From Locusta migratoria (lineage: Eukaryota > Arthropoda > Insecta > Orthoptera > Acrididae): a stretch of 64,000 nt of DNA. Positions 33,918 to 42,953 of this stretch are shown here, in pieces. A model generated the notes under the pieces. The model was not told where the DNA came from, made no database searches, and was given only the letters and a program-made list of their open reading frames with translations. Made by a program: the position numbers and the translations under genes. Numbering within the stretch: position 1 is the first letter of the stretch; every line of letters begins with the position of its first letter. The DNA lies in NCBI GenBank assembly GCA_026315105.1, contig CM048746.1, forward strand, positions 143,202,730 through 143,266,729. Reading direction: 5' to 3'.

Positions 33918-33954
33918 ACTGTCTGTTCTTTCGGGCATGTACGAAAGAATACAG
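33918..33954. repeat. Short palindrome, possible MITE core
   Basis: TCTGTTCTTTCG pairs with CGAAAGAATACAGA around GGCATGTA. It precedes the tRNA-like fragment on the minus strand. Confidence 0.55.
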
Positions 33955-34059
33955 ACACCATACATTGACGTAAAGGAATGCACATTTGTGAATTCGAAAT
34001 ATTCAAACATCTCGACCGTGGTAGGACAATGAAATAATTTCATCGTCGAAAACTATTGC

Positions 34060-34145
34060 TGGTTTGGGATTCGAAACCGGATTTCCTGCTTCGGGCCAGC
34101 GGTTACCTTAAGGAATCACACTTTCCAGGCACACTTCCCGTCCTG
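34060..34145 (-). repeat. SINE-C fragment (tRNA-like)
   Basis: The reverse complement contains TTCCTTAAGGTAACCGCTGG and the box B-like CGGTTTCGAATCCC. Related to 15598-15657. Confidence 0.5.
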
Positions 34146-36409
34146 TGCAAAATCTCGACACAGTGGCAATGCATACGATGAAGTGCCACTGTAGTATGCC
34201 TAATTTTTCTTTGTTTCATTTGTTATGTCTGTTCTAAAGGAATAGATATTGCTAACGATCCACGGTTATATAAAATAATCAGATATTTATTCCCAATGCT
34301 AGCTTATGAGGGCAGCTAAAAGTCGGATCGCAAATTGTTAATAAATGTCTTTTTATTATACTGCATATTGTCAGTTCATTTGGAACAGGTAAAATTAGAG
34401 TAATCATAATGAAAACGTTCTTGCATTAGGGGATGAAGACAGGTGTTAAGTACGGAACTTTTCGTTGGTTCGGTATGCGTGCTCGGATGACGGATGGATC
34501 AAGGCGACCGTGCGCGGAAAGTGGAATCCAGATCCAAAACTACTTTTGTTACATTATCATAACTCAGAGAAATTGAGTTTTAAATTTCTATGTTGCAGGA
34601 AATTCACTGCCCTCAACCGCACATACTCATTGAAAGAAGAAAAACGATCGAAATAAAATTCATAAAGGAGTTATTAGAATGGAAAGAAATTAAGTGGATG
34701 TGATTCACATGTACATTTCATGGAGCATTTGATCGTAAAAAAAACCATTACATCCTACGAGGGATCGGGAGATATTCCTAGTCAACTATGGGTTTATGTA
34801 ATATGAAGGCAAGCTACAGTGACTCTCGACGGGTGCAAATTGGACTCACCTTGTTTAAAATGCTCCAGATTGTTTCCCACGTAGAACGTAGAAAATCAGT
34901 GACGTACCGCTGTACATTGTGCAGCAGATGACAGGAAAAGGTACCCTGGTATGAAATGAAACGGTACTCACAACAGTCATCCCACAGCTATCTGGGTCGT
35001 CTGCAGACATATCCCAGCTGATCATCGGGGACTTCCATCTTGTGCTCATCACTGTAGATAATTCCACTCTAGTCAATGAGAATCCACAGCGAATATGTCT
35101 AATGAATGGGCTACTTGGTGTGCAGACTTTCTATGACCGTCGTCGAAATGGGCGCCGTGAGCTCAGCCTCCTTTCTGTGAACCAACTATTAATCGGCCTT
35201 GTGCTTACTTCAAATAGAAGAAAATTATGACTCTAGGGCTCAAATTGCACCACTGATGATCGTCACTTTCTGACGCCTCCTACAACATGTAAACTGAACT
35301 ACTCAAATCTGTGTTCGGCCATGGTTCAATCATTTCCACAGACATTATCGATTAGTGGCATCGACCCTATTCAAGTGGTGAGCGATACTCCAATTGCTTT
35401 TAGGCGATAACTTTCAGCTCAGCTCCACTCGTAAATCATGTTCGAGTGCCTAGCTAAGAGGCATGGTTATTGACCAAGAGATTACACTTAATAAATTTCG
35501 GGAAGAGTTTATACTCTGGTGTGCCCATGGCCCTTTTGGTATCATTAACAGTTGAGAGAGAAAATAACTTTAGCGTCATACATTCAAACACTAATCTCCC
35601 AACGTTAAATTTATGCAGATTTCATCGATATCTATATGAATATTAGTTTGCGGTCAATCTGCATAATTACTTCGTGGTACGTATTCTTTTCTAGTCATTA
35701 TTATTATTTATTATAACTCATAAGAAGAGAAAAATGGTATCGCGAAGGAAGTAGATATTATTCGTTGTGTCTTTCAGTTCCATTCGTCATTTCTGCCCAT
35801 TGCTGTGATGCACCCGGAGACGATAAACTGTTTCAACTGATAGAAATATTTTAGGATTTTCCAAACTTGGTCAAATTTCCTTCTTGTTTCGATGATAGAG
35901 AATTTCGAGTATGTAAAGTTGTAAAGCACTTACATTGTTATTTGGTCTCGAAGATTCAAGATATTTTGTTACCTGAACTATTGATTATTATTTCATTTGA
36001 GTATGTGAACTATTGACTATTATTTCATTTGAGTATGTGAGCTACGCATATTCAGCACCTTTTGATTCCGTTTAATTTTGTTAAATTAGGACAGATCTGA
36101 ATTTCCTATTTAGGTGAACACATTGTGAATTTATACACATAAAAGTGTGTTGTTTATTTGTCCTTAATTAAGCAAATGTACAATTTTATTCCAACGTTAA
36201 TTAAATTTTGCACACTAGACCTTCAAGACAAGAGTAACTTAAGGTGTAAGAGAAAGAGGAGAACTGCGAGAGGCGAAAGACGAGATGGATATATAGATGA
36301 GGTGGAGGTGGCAGGAGTAAATGAAAAGTGAGATTGGGCAGGACATGGAAAGAGACAGGATATAACAAAGGATGAATCCTCTGAGCAAGAAAGTCAATTT
36401 TACTGATTA

Positions 36410-36547
36410 ACAGTTTCGAGTCTTGACGAGCCCCCCTTGGTCATGAGTCTGGGTGTTATCCTTAGCGTAAGTTTTTTTAAGTGGTTTGTTAGTCTAGGGG
36501 CTGATGACCATACCAATTTGGTCAAACAGATTTACAAGCATTTGATT
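36410..36547 (+). mobile_element. SINE-B tail, 5'-truncated
   Basis: Contains a decayed box B (GAGTCTTGACGAGCC), TATCCTTAGCGTAAG, GGGGCTGATGACCATACCAA and TTTACAAGCATTTGATTATT. The head is missing. Confidence 0.65.
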
Positions 36548-36818
36548 ATTTGTATATAAACAACAGACTGGAGTGGAAATATATATATATATATATATTC
36601 GGTTTTATTTAAACCAGCTTCAGGAAATTAAGGTCCATTGATGTGGAGCTGGCAGGAAACATGGAGCCTTCTAGTGACGCACTAGAATGCTCCAAGTCTC
36701 CTGCCAGCTCCACAACATCAATAGACCTTAATTTCCTGAAACTGGTTTAAATAAAACCGAAACTAGTCGAAAAAAATATAAAATTTTATGCACTCTAGAC
36801 TGTTGTTTATATACAAAT
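36548..36818. repeat. Large near-perfect palindrome (fold-back, PLE-like)
   Basis: Arms converge on ATTCTAGTG-type sequence at 36671-36685. Inner arms match over about 80 bp (TTTTATTTAAACCAG / CTGGTTTAAATAAAA; GAGCTGGCAGGA / TCCTGCCAGCTC). Outer arms carry TTGTATATAAACAACAGACT and its inverse. The right arm contains CTGAAAC, stem GGTTT/AAACC and GAAACTAGTC, a hammerhead-like core with a decayed first box. The left arm has an (AT)n expansion at the equivalent place. Confidence 0.85.
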
Positions 36819-37281
36819 TTAAATTAAGAGTGCTCTTCCCCGTAAGTGGAACAAAAATGTTTCCAAAAATATTTGTTTATTTGAACGTAAAGAGCGATCT
36901 TCAGACCATAAGAGTGTTTAAAATTTATAACTGTCGAAATATTAATATAACATATCACATAATTAAAACATTATAGTCACTACATCATAAAATAATATCC
37001 ATGTCAATAATGATAAAAGAATATATGTCATTGTGATGGGCAAAGTCGTGCAACAGCAATACCTCTGAGAAATATGTCTCTTGCAACGACACTTCGAAAC
37101 TTCCTATTTCGTGTTATACTATTTGGTTCATAAGGACAGGGTATTTATTTTACTATGTAAGACTTTATTATTTTAATTATGTTGTATGTTTTATTAACAT
37201 GACGACAGTCATGCGTCTTATACCCTTTTATGATCTAAACACGGCTCGCTAAGATTCGAAACTTGTAATCAAGTAATAAAA
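36819..37281. other. No recognisable feature
   Basis: AT-rich; no frame or repeat boundary. Confidence 0.4.
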
Positions 37282-37497
37282 TTGGCTATCTTCAGAAACA
37301 GAAAGCCAAGATCGCAATAAAATTATTTATTTTATGACGACCGGTCACAATGGGCTGTGTCACTATTATCTTTCGTTGTTTAAGAAATGGAGGTTAAATA
37401 ATGTAAAATGATGGTGGTATAGCCAGTGTAAACTGGTCGTCATATATTAAATAATTGTATTGCGATCTTGGCTTTCTACTTCTGAAGATAATTAATC
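37282..37497. repeat. Fold-back element
   Basis: Left arm TATCTTCAGAAACAGAAAGC, CAAGATCGCAATA and TGACGACCGGT; the right arm is its inverse (ACTGGTCGTCA, TATTGCGATCTTGG, CTTCTGAAGATA). The spacer is about 75 bp. Each arm ends in CTGAAGAT, the first box of the PLE hammerhead-like core, so these may be two truncated PLE ends in head-to-head orientation. Confidence 0.65.
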
Positions 37498-37510
37498 TGT
37501 CAGATCGTCT

Positions 37511-38149
37511 CCACAACCTACGATGTCAGGTAATACCAATAAAATTGACTATTTGACTCTGAGGATTATCCTTCGTTATATTCAGCAACAGTTCGCGGTC
37601 TCACACTGAAGAGAAAGTATGGTAGAGGTGACAGACTGACGAAATAAATAAATAAATATTGCAGCAACGAAGGGTTTTCATCCAATTAAAGATAAGGTTT
37701 CTACGAGCGTTCTGAAAATATTAAATTTTATTTTCGACCAATTCCATCCAGTGAATTCGTGACTGCATACTTCCCGATAAAACGAAATTTGCAACGGGCA
37801 AAATTAATTTCGTTTCTGCTGCTTGCTGAATACACAGTAACCTTTCATTCAGTTAACCGCTTCGCATTTCATTAAATGAAATTATTAAATTACGCTGTTT
37901 CTGAGCTGGTATTTAGCTTTAACCACATATAGCAGAATTCGCAGCAACAGTGTGGAATACCCCCTTCCCCAAACACAGAAATAAATTACGGACCACGTTT
38001 ATTGAAGGACTGTGACGTACTTACTCAATTCTATGTGCGTGTTCAGAGAAGACGTGCAACTTTACAGTAAAAAGGAAAATGTCCTTTGTTTAGCTTAGAT
38101 GCACCATTCGTAGGAAATGGACAGAACTGAACTACAGAGAAATATGTAG
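37511..38149. other. No recognisable feature
   Basis: AT-rich; no gene. Confidence 0.4.
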
Positions 38150-38420
38150 CCTGGTTCCAACGTGCAAACAGACGATGAGAACAAATAGATTATTTACACC
38201 AGAAGTAGAATCGCTAAAAGAAAGATTTCAGGAAAATTTAAGACTCTGCTTCACAACAGTCATATTTTCAGATTACATTAGTAATTGGCTTCGATATAAA
38301 CGCCGAAACCTGTCATGAAATGAAATTTAAAAAAAAAAAAAATATTTTTAGAATTGTAGGGGCTATTCATCAATCCAGTCAAATATTTACCAGTCTGACA
38401 CGAAATAAATAGCAGTTGCT
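38150..38420 (+). mobile_element. PLE 3' terminal region
   Basis: Contains GGC-TTCGATATAAAC-GCC-GAAACCTGTC, the second half of the hammerhead-like core, followed by an A-rich stretch (A15) and GGGGCTATTCATCAATCC. The CUGANGA box is decayed (TTAGTAAT). Confidence 0.5.
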
Positions 38421-38647
38421 AACGAATGTCAAATCTGCTCTGTCACTGGTGGAAATTTCCATGACGGATTTCAGGAAACAGCCACACCTGAGTGGCACCG
38501 CTGCTGAAAGATAGCAGTAATGGCGTTTTCATTCTTCTGAAACGAGATTTAGGAATTGTCCGAATCGACATGACCTTACAACCAACTCCAGTGACCGAGA
38601 GGTAAGGCACTAGTAGTGCTGAAGTGATTTTACTGATATTTTGTTGA

Positions 38648-38718
38648 CTTCTCTCTCTATCTCTCTCTCTGTGTCAGTCTCTCTCTCTCTCTCTCCCCAT
38701 CACTCTCTTACTCTCTTA

Positions 38719-38749
<31 letters not shown>

Positions 38750-38762
38750 TCCCTCTCCTACC
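38648..38762. repeat. (CT)n-rich low-complexity tract
   Basis: Imperfect CTCT repeats. The Ser/Leu-rich frame 38641-38823 is an artefact of this tract. Confidence 0.95.
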
Positions 38763-38959
38763 CCCTTTCGGTGTACCTCAAGCACTTGCACCAGTCACAG
38801 AAGTTTTCCCACTGGGAAAATAAACAATACAGGAAACCAATGATGTTTCAATACCACAGGTAGTTTACATATTGTATCCCTATTAGGAACAATGCACATA
38901 ACATTCACACAACCACGTGAAACCGTTATATTAAACCTCTACATCGCTATGAAAAACCA

Positions 38960-39066
38960 CTATATCGCGAGGACGGCTGCGCGACTTGAGGCACCATGTT
39001 TTGGCATGCGCGGTCGCACCCGCTGGAGGTTCGAGTCCTCCCACAAGCGCGCATGCGCGCGCGCGC

Positions 39067-39123
<57 letters not shown>

Positions 39124-39205
39124 CGTGCGTGTGTGTGTTCTGCTTAGGATACGTTAAGCAGTGTATAAGACCAATGACCTCAGCAGATTGATTCCTTGAC
39201 CCTTA
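38960..39205 (+). mobile_element. SINE-B copy with expanded linker microsatellite
   Basis: Head GGACGGCTGCGCGACTTGAG, box B GGAGGTTCGAGTCCTCC, then a long (CG)n(TG)n run (about 39053-39139), then GCTTAGGATACGTTAAGC and GACCAATGACCTCAGCAG. Confidence 0.8.
39053..39139. repeat. (CG)n(TG)n alternating purine-pyrimidine microsatellite
   Basis: About 13 CG units followed by about 20 TG units. Uninterrupted alternating sequence of this type can adopt Z-DNA. It lies in the position where other SINE-B copies have a short GT run. Confidence 0.95.
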
Positions 39206-39377
39206 CTATTGAAAATTGTTTGGAGTCCTTAAATCTCTAACACGGCTAATGTCAACAACTGTACAAAGCTTCAGATTAACAAGCAGACATCCAATTATTT
39301 TCAGCTAATAATTTTCTTATCTTCACCAATGTTTCGACACCATATGGGTGTCTTCCACAGAAGCATATAAATTGTTT
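39206..39377. other. Short unassigned segment
   Basis: Between SINE-B and SINE-A. CACCAATGTTTCGACACC with TGGGTGTC may be a PLE-end remnant. Confidence 0.3.
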
Positions 39378-39388
39378 ACTAAGTTACA

Positions 39389-39729
39389 GCCGGCCGCAGT
39401 GGCCGAGGGGACTGAGGCGCTCCAGTCACGGTCTGCACGGCCACTGCGGTCGGGGTTTCGAATCCCCCCTCGGGAAAGGATATTTGTGCCGTCCTTAGTA
39501 TTAGTTAGTTCGTAAGTAGTTTGTAAGTTTAGGGACTGATGACCCCGTAGTTGAATAGTCTATGGGGCTTAACTACGGGGTCATCAATCCCTAAACTTAC
39601 AAACTACTTATGAACTAACTAAGACTAAGGACGGCACAAATATCCATACCCGAGGGGGAATTCGAACCCCCGACCGTAGTGACCCTGTAGTTAAGTCCCA
39701 TAAACTATACAAACATTTGAACATTTTGA
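39389..39729 (+). mobile_element. SINE-A copy hosting an inverted SINE-A fragment
   Basis: Head AGCCGGCCGCAGTGGCCGAG, box B GGTTTCGAATCCCCC, tail TATACAAACATTTGAACATT. Exact 11-bp target duplication ACTAAGTTACA (39378-39388, 39730-39740). It contains the insertion at 39553-39680. Confidence 0.95.
39553..39680 (-). mobile_element. 5'-truncated SINE-A inside a SINE-A tail
   Basis: The reverse orientation carries AACTACGGGGTCATC through to GAATTCGAACCCCCG. Flanks repeat the host segment GACCCCGTAGTT (39541-39552) and GACCCTGTAGTT (39681-39692), a 12-bp duplication with one mismatch. Confidence 0.85.
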
Positions 39730-39740
39730 ACTAAGTTACA

Positions 39741-39989
39741 TCAGAAACTGTTACAAAAGTTATAAGCTATAACAAGTCTTAAAATAAAATGTATAAAACA
39801 ACCGTTTACATTATTCAAATGGTATGGCGTCACAGTAGAACAACAGACTAGTTTCATACGTGACTGTGATGCAACACCAATTTAATAATGTCACGGGTTG
39901 TTTTATTTACAATTTGAATGGTATAGCTCATGAATTTGAAACTATTTGTAATGTAACTCAGTAAAGAAAATGTATAAACCAAATTTGTC
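39741..39989. other. No recognisable feature
   Basis: Short AT-rich unassigned segment. Confidence 0.35.
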
Positions 39990-40575
39990 CGACAGGGCTG
40001 GAGAGGCCCATTGGCTACTGACGGCCGACGTCTCATCCTCTGCCTAAGGGCGTCGACGGATGCGGTATGGAGGGGGACGTGGTCAGCGCCCCGCTCCCGG
40101 CCGTTATGTCAGTCTTCGTGACCGGAACCGCTACTCCTCAGTCAAGTAACTCCTCAGCTGGCCTCGCAAGTGATGAGTGCACCCCGTTTGCCAACAACGC
40201 TCGGCAGACCCGGACGGTTTCCCATCCAAGTGGAACCGACCGAGGTGGCGCAGTGGTAACGTACTGGACTCGCATTCGAGAGGATGGTGGTTCAAACCCA
40301 CCTCCGGCCATCCAGATTTAGGTTTTACGTGATGTCCCTAAATCACTCCAGGCAAATGCCGGGATGGTTCCTTTCAAAGGGCCCGGCCGATTTCCTACCA
40401 CATCCTTACCTAAGAATCCGAGCGTATGCTCCGTTTCTAACGACTACGCTGTCGACGGGACGTTAAACCCCAACATCCCTTCCTCCTACCATCCAAGTGG
40501 TAGCCAATCCCGACAGTATTTAACTTCAGCAATCTAACGGCTGTCTGTGTGTACACTGCGGCACGGCCACTGGCA
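39990..40575 (-). mobile_element. 5S-rRNA-derived SINE, interrupted
   Basis: On the minus strand the element begins near 40575 with CCAGTGGCCGTGCCGC. It continues with GCTGAAGTTAAATACTGTCGGG (comparable to the 5S rRNA A box) and, across the inserted SINE, CTTGGATGG then AAACCGTCCGGGTCTGCCGA (5S C-box region). The body runs to 39990. 5S-headed SINEs (SINE3 type) are transcribed by RNA polymerase III from the 5S internal promoter. It is not a functional 5S gene because the sequence is diverged and split by a 255-bp insertion. Confidence 0.75.
40234..40488 (+). mobile_element. tRNA-derived SINE-E inside the 5S-SINE
   Basis: Head AACCGACCGAGGTGGCGCAG, box B GGTGGTTCAAACCCACC, body TTAGGTTTTACGTGATGTCC and CCAGGCAAATGCCGGGATGG. 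The exact 12-bp duplication CCATCCAAGTGG (40222-40233, 40489-40500) is 5S C-box sequence. Confidence 0.95.
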
Positions 40576-40688
40576 ATGAAACTATATGGTTCTGGAAAAG
40601 ACTCCCGTAGTGGTGTCTAAACCTTACTAGAGATAAATAAAATATTACCTGCAACTTATTAGCTAAAATTACTAACAATTTCCGGGCT

Positions 40689-41547
40689 GTTATGCCGTGG
40701 TCTAGTGGATTTATTATTAAAACCCAACGTTTCGTCCCCGACTGTGGAGGACATTCTCGAGGGGGATCGTGGCACTTTTGGATGCCCGATTCACACCCTG
40801 GCACGCTACTGACTGAAGCCAATTTCCGTTTACAAGGGCTCGCGCGCAGTGGTGTAACGTCAGATGTTTTTGACATGCGCGCGTAATTCGTCGTAGCCGA
40901 TTGCCTCCGTCCGTTAATGTCGTCCCATGGTGGAAGACTGTTATATTCAAACAATGACTTTTTGTGGTACCCATGTATACGTCCCCACATAGGATTCCGT
41001 ATAGCTGTGGGGACGTATACGTGGGTATCACAAAAAGAACAGTCAAAAACGACTAGATGAGCACAAGGGGAACTGTAGAAGGGGAGAGATTGACAGATCA
41101 GCTGTTGCTGAACATGTTTTTCAACCAGTTATTCAATTTGATAAGACTCAAGTTTTAGCAGCCACAAATGGATACCACGAAAGACTGTACAGAGAGGCTA
41201 TAGAAACTGTAAAACACCCCAATAATTTCAGTAGGATGGAGGAGGGCGTGAAACTGAACGATATCTGGATTCCGGTTTTGAAGAAGAAATGTAACAGTCT
41301 TCCACCATGGGACGACAATAACGGAAGGAGGCAATCGGTAACGACGAATTACGCGTGCATATCAAAAACATCTGACGTCACACCAATGCGCGCGAGCCCT
41401 TGTAAACGGAATTTGGCTTCAGTCAGTAGCGAGCCAGGGTCTGAATCGGACATCCAAAAGTGCCACGACCCCCCATGAGAATGTCCTCCGCAGTCGGGGA
41501 CGAAACGTTGGGTTTTAATAATAAATCCACTAGACCACGGCATAACA
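40689..41547. mobile_element. Head-to-head Penelope-like element pair
   Basis: Two terminal regions of about 260 bp face away from each other: 40689-40947 (minus) and 41288-41547 (plus), sharing CGTGGTCTAGTGGATTTATT and AACGTTTCGTCCCCGACTG (or inverse). Between them the plus copy encodes the GIY-YIG endonuclease C-terminus. CGDVYVGITKRT follows an IPYS segment, then EIDRSAVAEHVF at 41090-41130 and GYHERLYREAIE. The minus copy joins a second GIY start (YGILCGDVYMGTTK) directly to its terminal region, so most of its ORF is deleted. Each end has GTCC...GGAC-GAAACG, a hammerhead-like stem II plus GAAA. No RT core remains. Confidence 0.8.
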
Positions 41548-41559
41548 ACTCGGAAATTT

Positions 41560-42077
41560 TAGTAATTTTAACCATCCCGGCCGTGAAAGTTTACATTTTA
41601 CAACTTATTAGCTACCTGCTTCTTAATTTGGTTCTATAGAATGTTGTACAATTCGTGCGTCACAAAATAAAATATTTGTAAATGTAATTTAAAATTAGTT
41701 GCCAGTTTTGACAGATCGGTGCGGAGAGAGTAGAGGGGCGCATAGTTGTCAGTGTGTGCTGAGCTCGCCAGCTGGCTTGCCTTTATAGTGAGCCGCTATT
41801 GTTGGTCGCCAGAGAAACGTTCATTGGTGGTAGACACACAACAATACCGGAAAAGGGACGTTTCTCTGTCAACAAAGAAACGACAACAGTGGACACCGCA
41901 CACCGTGGTACTGCTTACTCACGAGGTGGCAAAAGGGGCACCGTAGCAGCCGAACTGGTGGAGGAGGGTTGGTAAACCCTGGCTCGCTATTGGTGTTCCC
42001 TAGGCAACGGTGTCACGTCTCCCACGGCAAATCAAACGTCAAGAGTCGCAACTGATTTTAAACGTACTATAACTACG
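41560..42077. other. No recognised gene
   Basis: The moderately GC-rich frame 41746-41946 (66 aa) lies here without recognisable domain. Class unknown. Confidence 0.35.
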
Positions 42078-42242
42078 CTGGTCATAAGTTCCTAGACTTA
42101 GACTACTTAAACTAATTCAAAATAATGTGCTAACGACAACACGAATACCCATGCCCGAGGGAGGACTCGAACCCCCGACGACGAGAAACCGCGCGCTCTG
42201 CAGCAAGGCGCCTTAGAACGCTCGGCCATTCCACCGCCGTTC
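42078..42242 (-). mobile_element. SINE-B-like copy, minus strand
   Basis: The reverse complement shows GGCGGTGGAATGGCCGAGCG, AAGGCGCCTTGCTGCAGAGC, box B GGGGGTTCGAGTCCTCC, GGGCATGGG and a short body. The 3' tail is incomplete. Confidence 0.8.
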
Positions 42243-42489
42243 GTGCGTCACATTTCGCAGATGAGGGTTATTTAGTCAGAGCGCTAACCTTTTATGTGTA
42301 TCTCTGCGCAGCTTCGTTGTAAGAATACTGTTTAAAAAGATTACCGAACGTTTTTAATTTCGTGCTGATGGAGTGTCTGAACGACATACTGACTGCTCGA
42401 AGTTTCATTATTGTGTGTGTTAGTTGGTGTTCAGTGCTGTATTGACTAGAACGATGTGCTGTACAGTTTCCAAATTTCAGGGAGGCAGA
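42243..42489. other. Presumed 5' flank or non-coding part of the mariner element
   Basis: No terminal repeat was identified; the transposase remnant begins just downstream. Confidence 0.3.
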
Positions 42490-42728
42490 GACAGAGATGT
42501 ATTAAAGTTTCCATTAGATTTTGCGTGAAATTCCAGAAAAAATTACAGAGATGCATCAGATGATGCAGTAAGTGATAGTGCCTAAGCCATATCCTGTTTA
42601 ACGAATTGTTCTCTCGGTTTAAAAATATCTGGACAAATGTGAAAGACGATCTTCGCTCAATATGCCCATTCCCTTCTACCGACGAGGCTCGTGTTAGGAA
42701 TGTGAACGTGAAATAATTTGTGCGTGCT
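42490..42728 (+). pseudogene. Mariner (SETMAR-type) transposase remnant, N-terminal part
   Basis: Shifting frames give FCVKFQKKLQR, NVKDDLRS and STDEARVRNVN, in the order found at the N-terminus of mariner transposases of the SETMAR type (xIKFCxKLGK ... EDDxRxGRPST ... V). It breaks at the 12-bp RTE target site and resumes at 46035. Confidence 0.6.
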
Positions 42729-42953
42729 AGGCGTCTGTCCCACTCCCATGAACCACAGACATTGCCGAGGTGGGGTGGCTTGCGTGCCTCAACGATACAG
42801 ATAGCCGTACCGTAGGTGCAACCACAGCGGAGGGGTATCTGTGGAGAGGCCAGACAAACGTGTGGTTCCTGAAGAGGGGCAGCAGCCTTTTCAGTAGTTA
42901 CAGGGGCAACAGTCTGGATGATTGACTGAGCTGGCCTTGTAACATCAGCTAAT

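Larger units (their letters stand above)
31541..36409. other. Long unassigned AT-rich stretch
   Basis: Nearly 5 kb in which I recognise no gene. Exceptions are a short palindrome (33918-33954) and a SINE-C fragment (34060-34145). The minus frame 33243-33512 and plus frame 34465-34656 are short with no known domain. It could be intronic or intergenic. Confidence 0.45.

Noticed and set aside
38641..38823. Ser/Leu-rich 60-aa frame
   Set aside because: Product of the (CT)n tract.
39990..40575. 5S rRNA gene
   Set aside because: Only parts of the 5S internal promoter region are recognisable, it is diverged and interrupted, and it continues into a SINE body.
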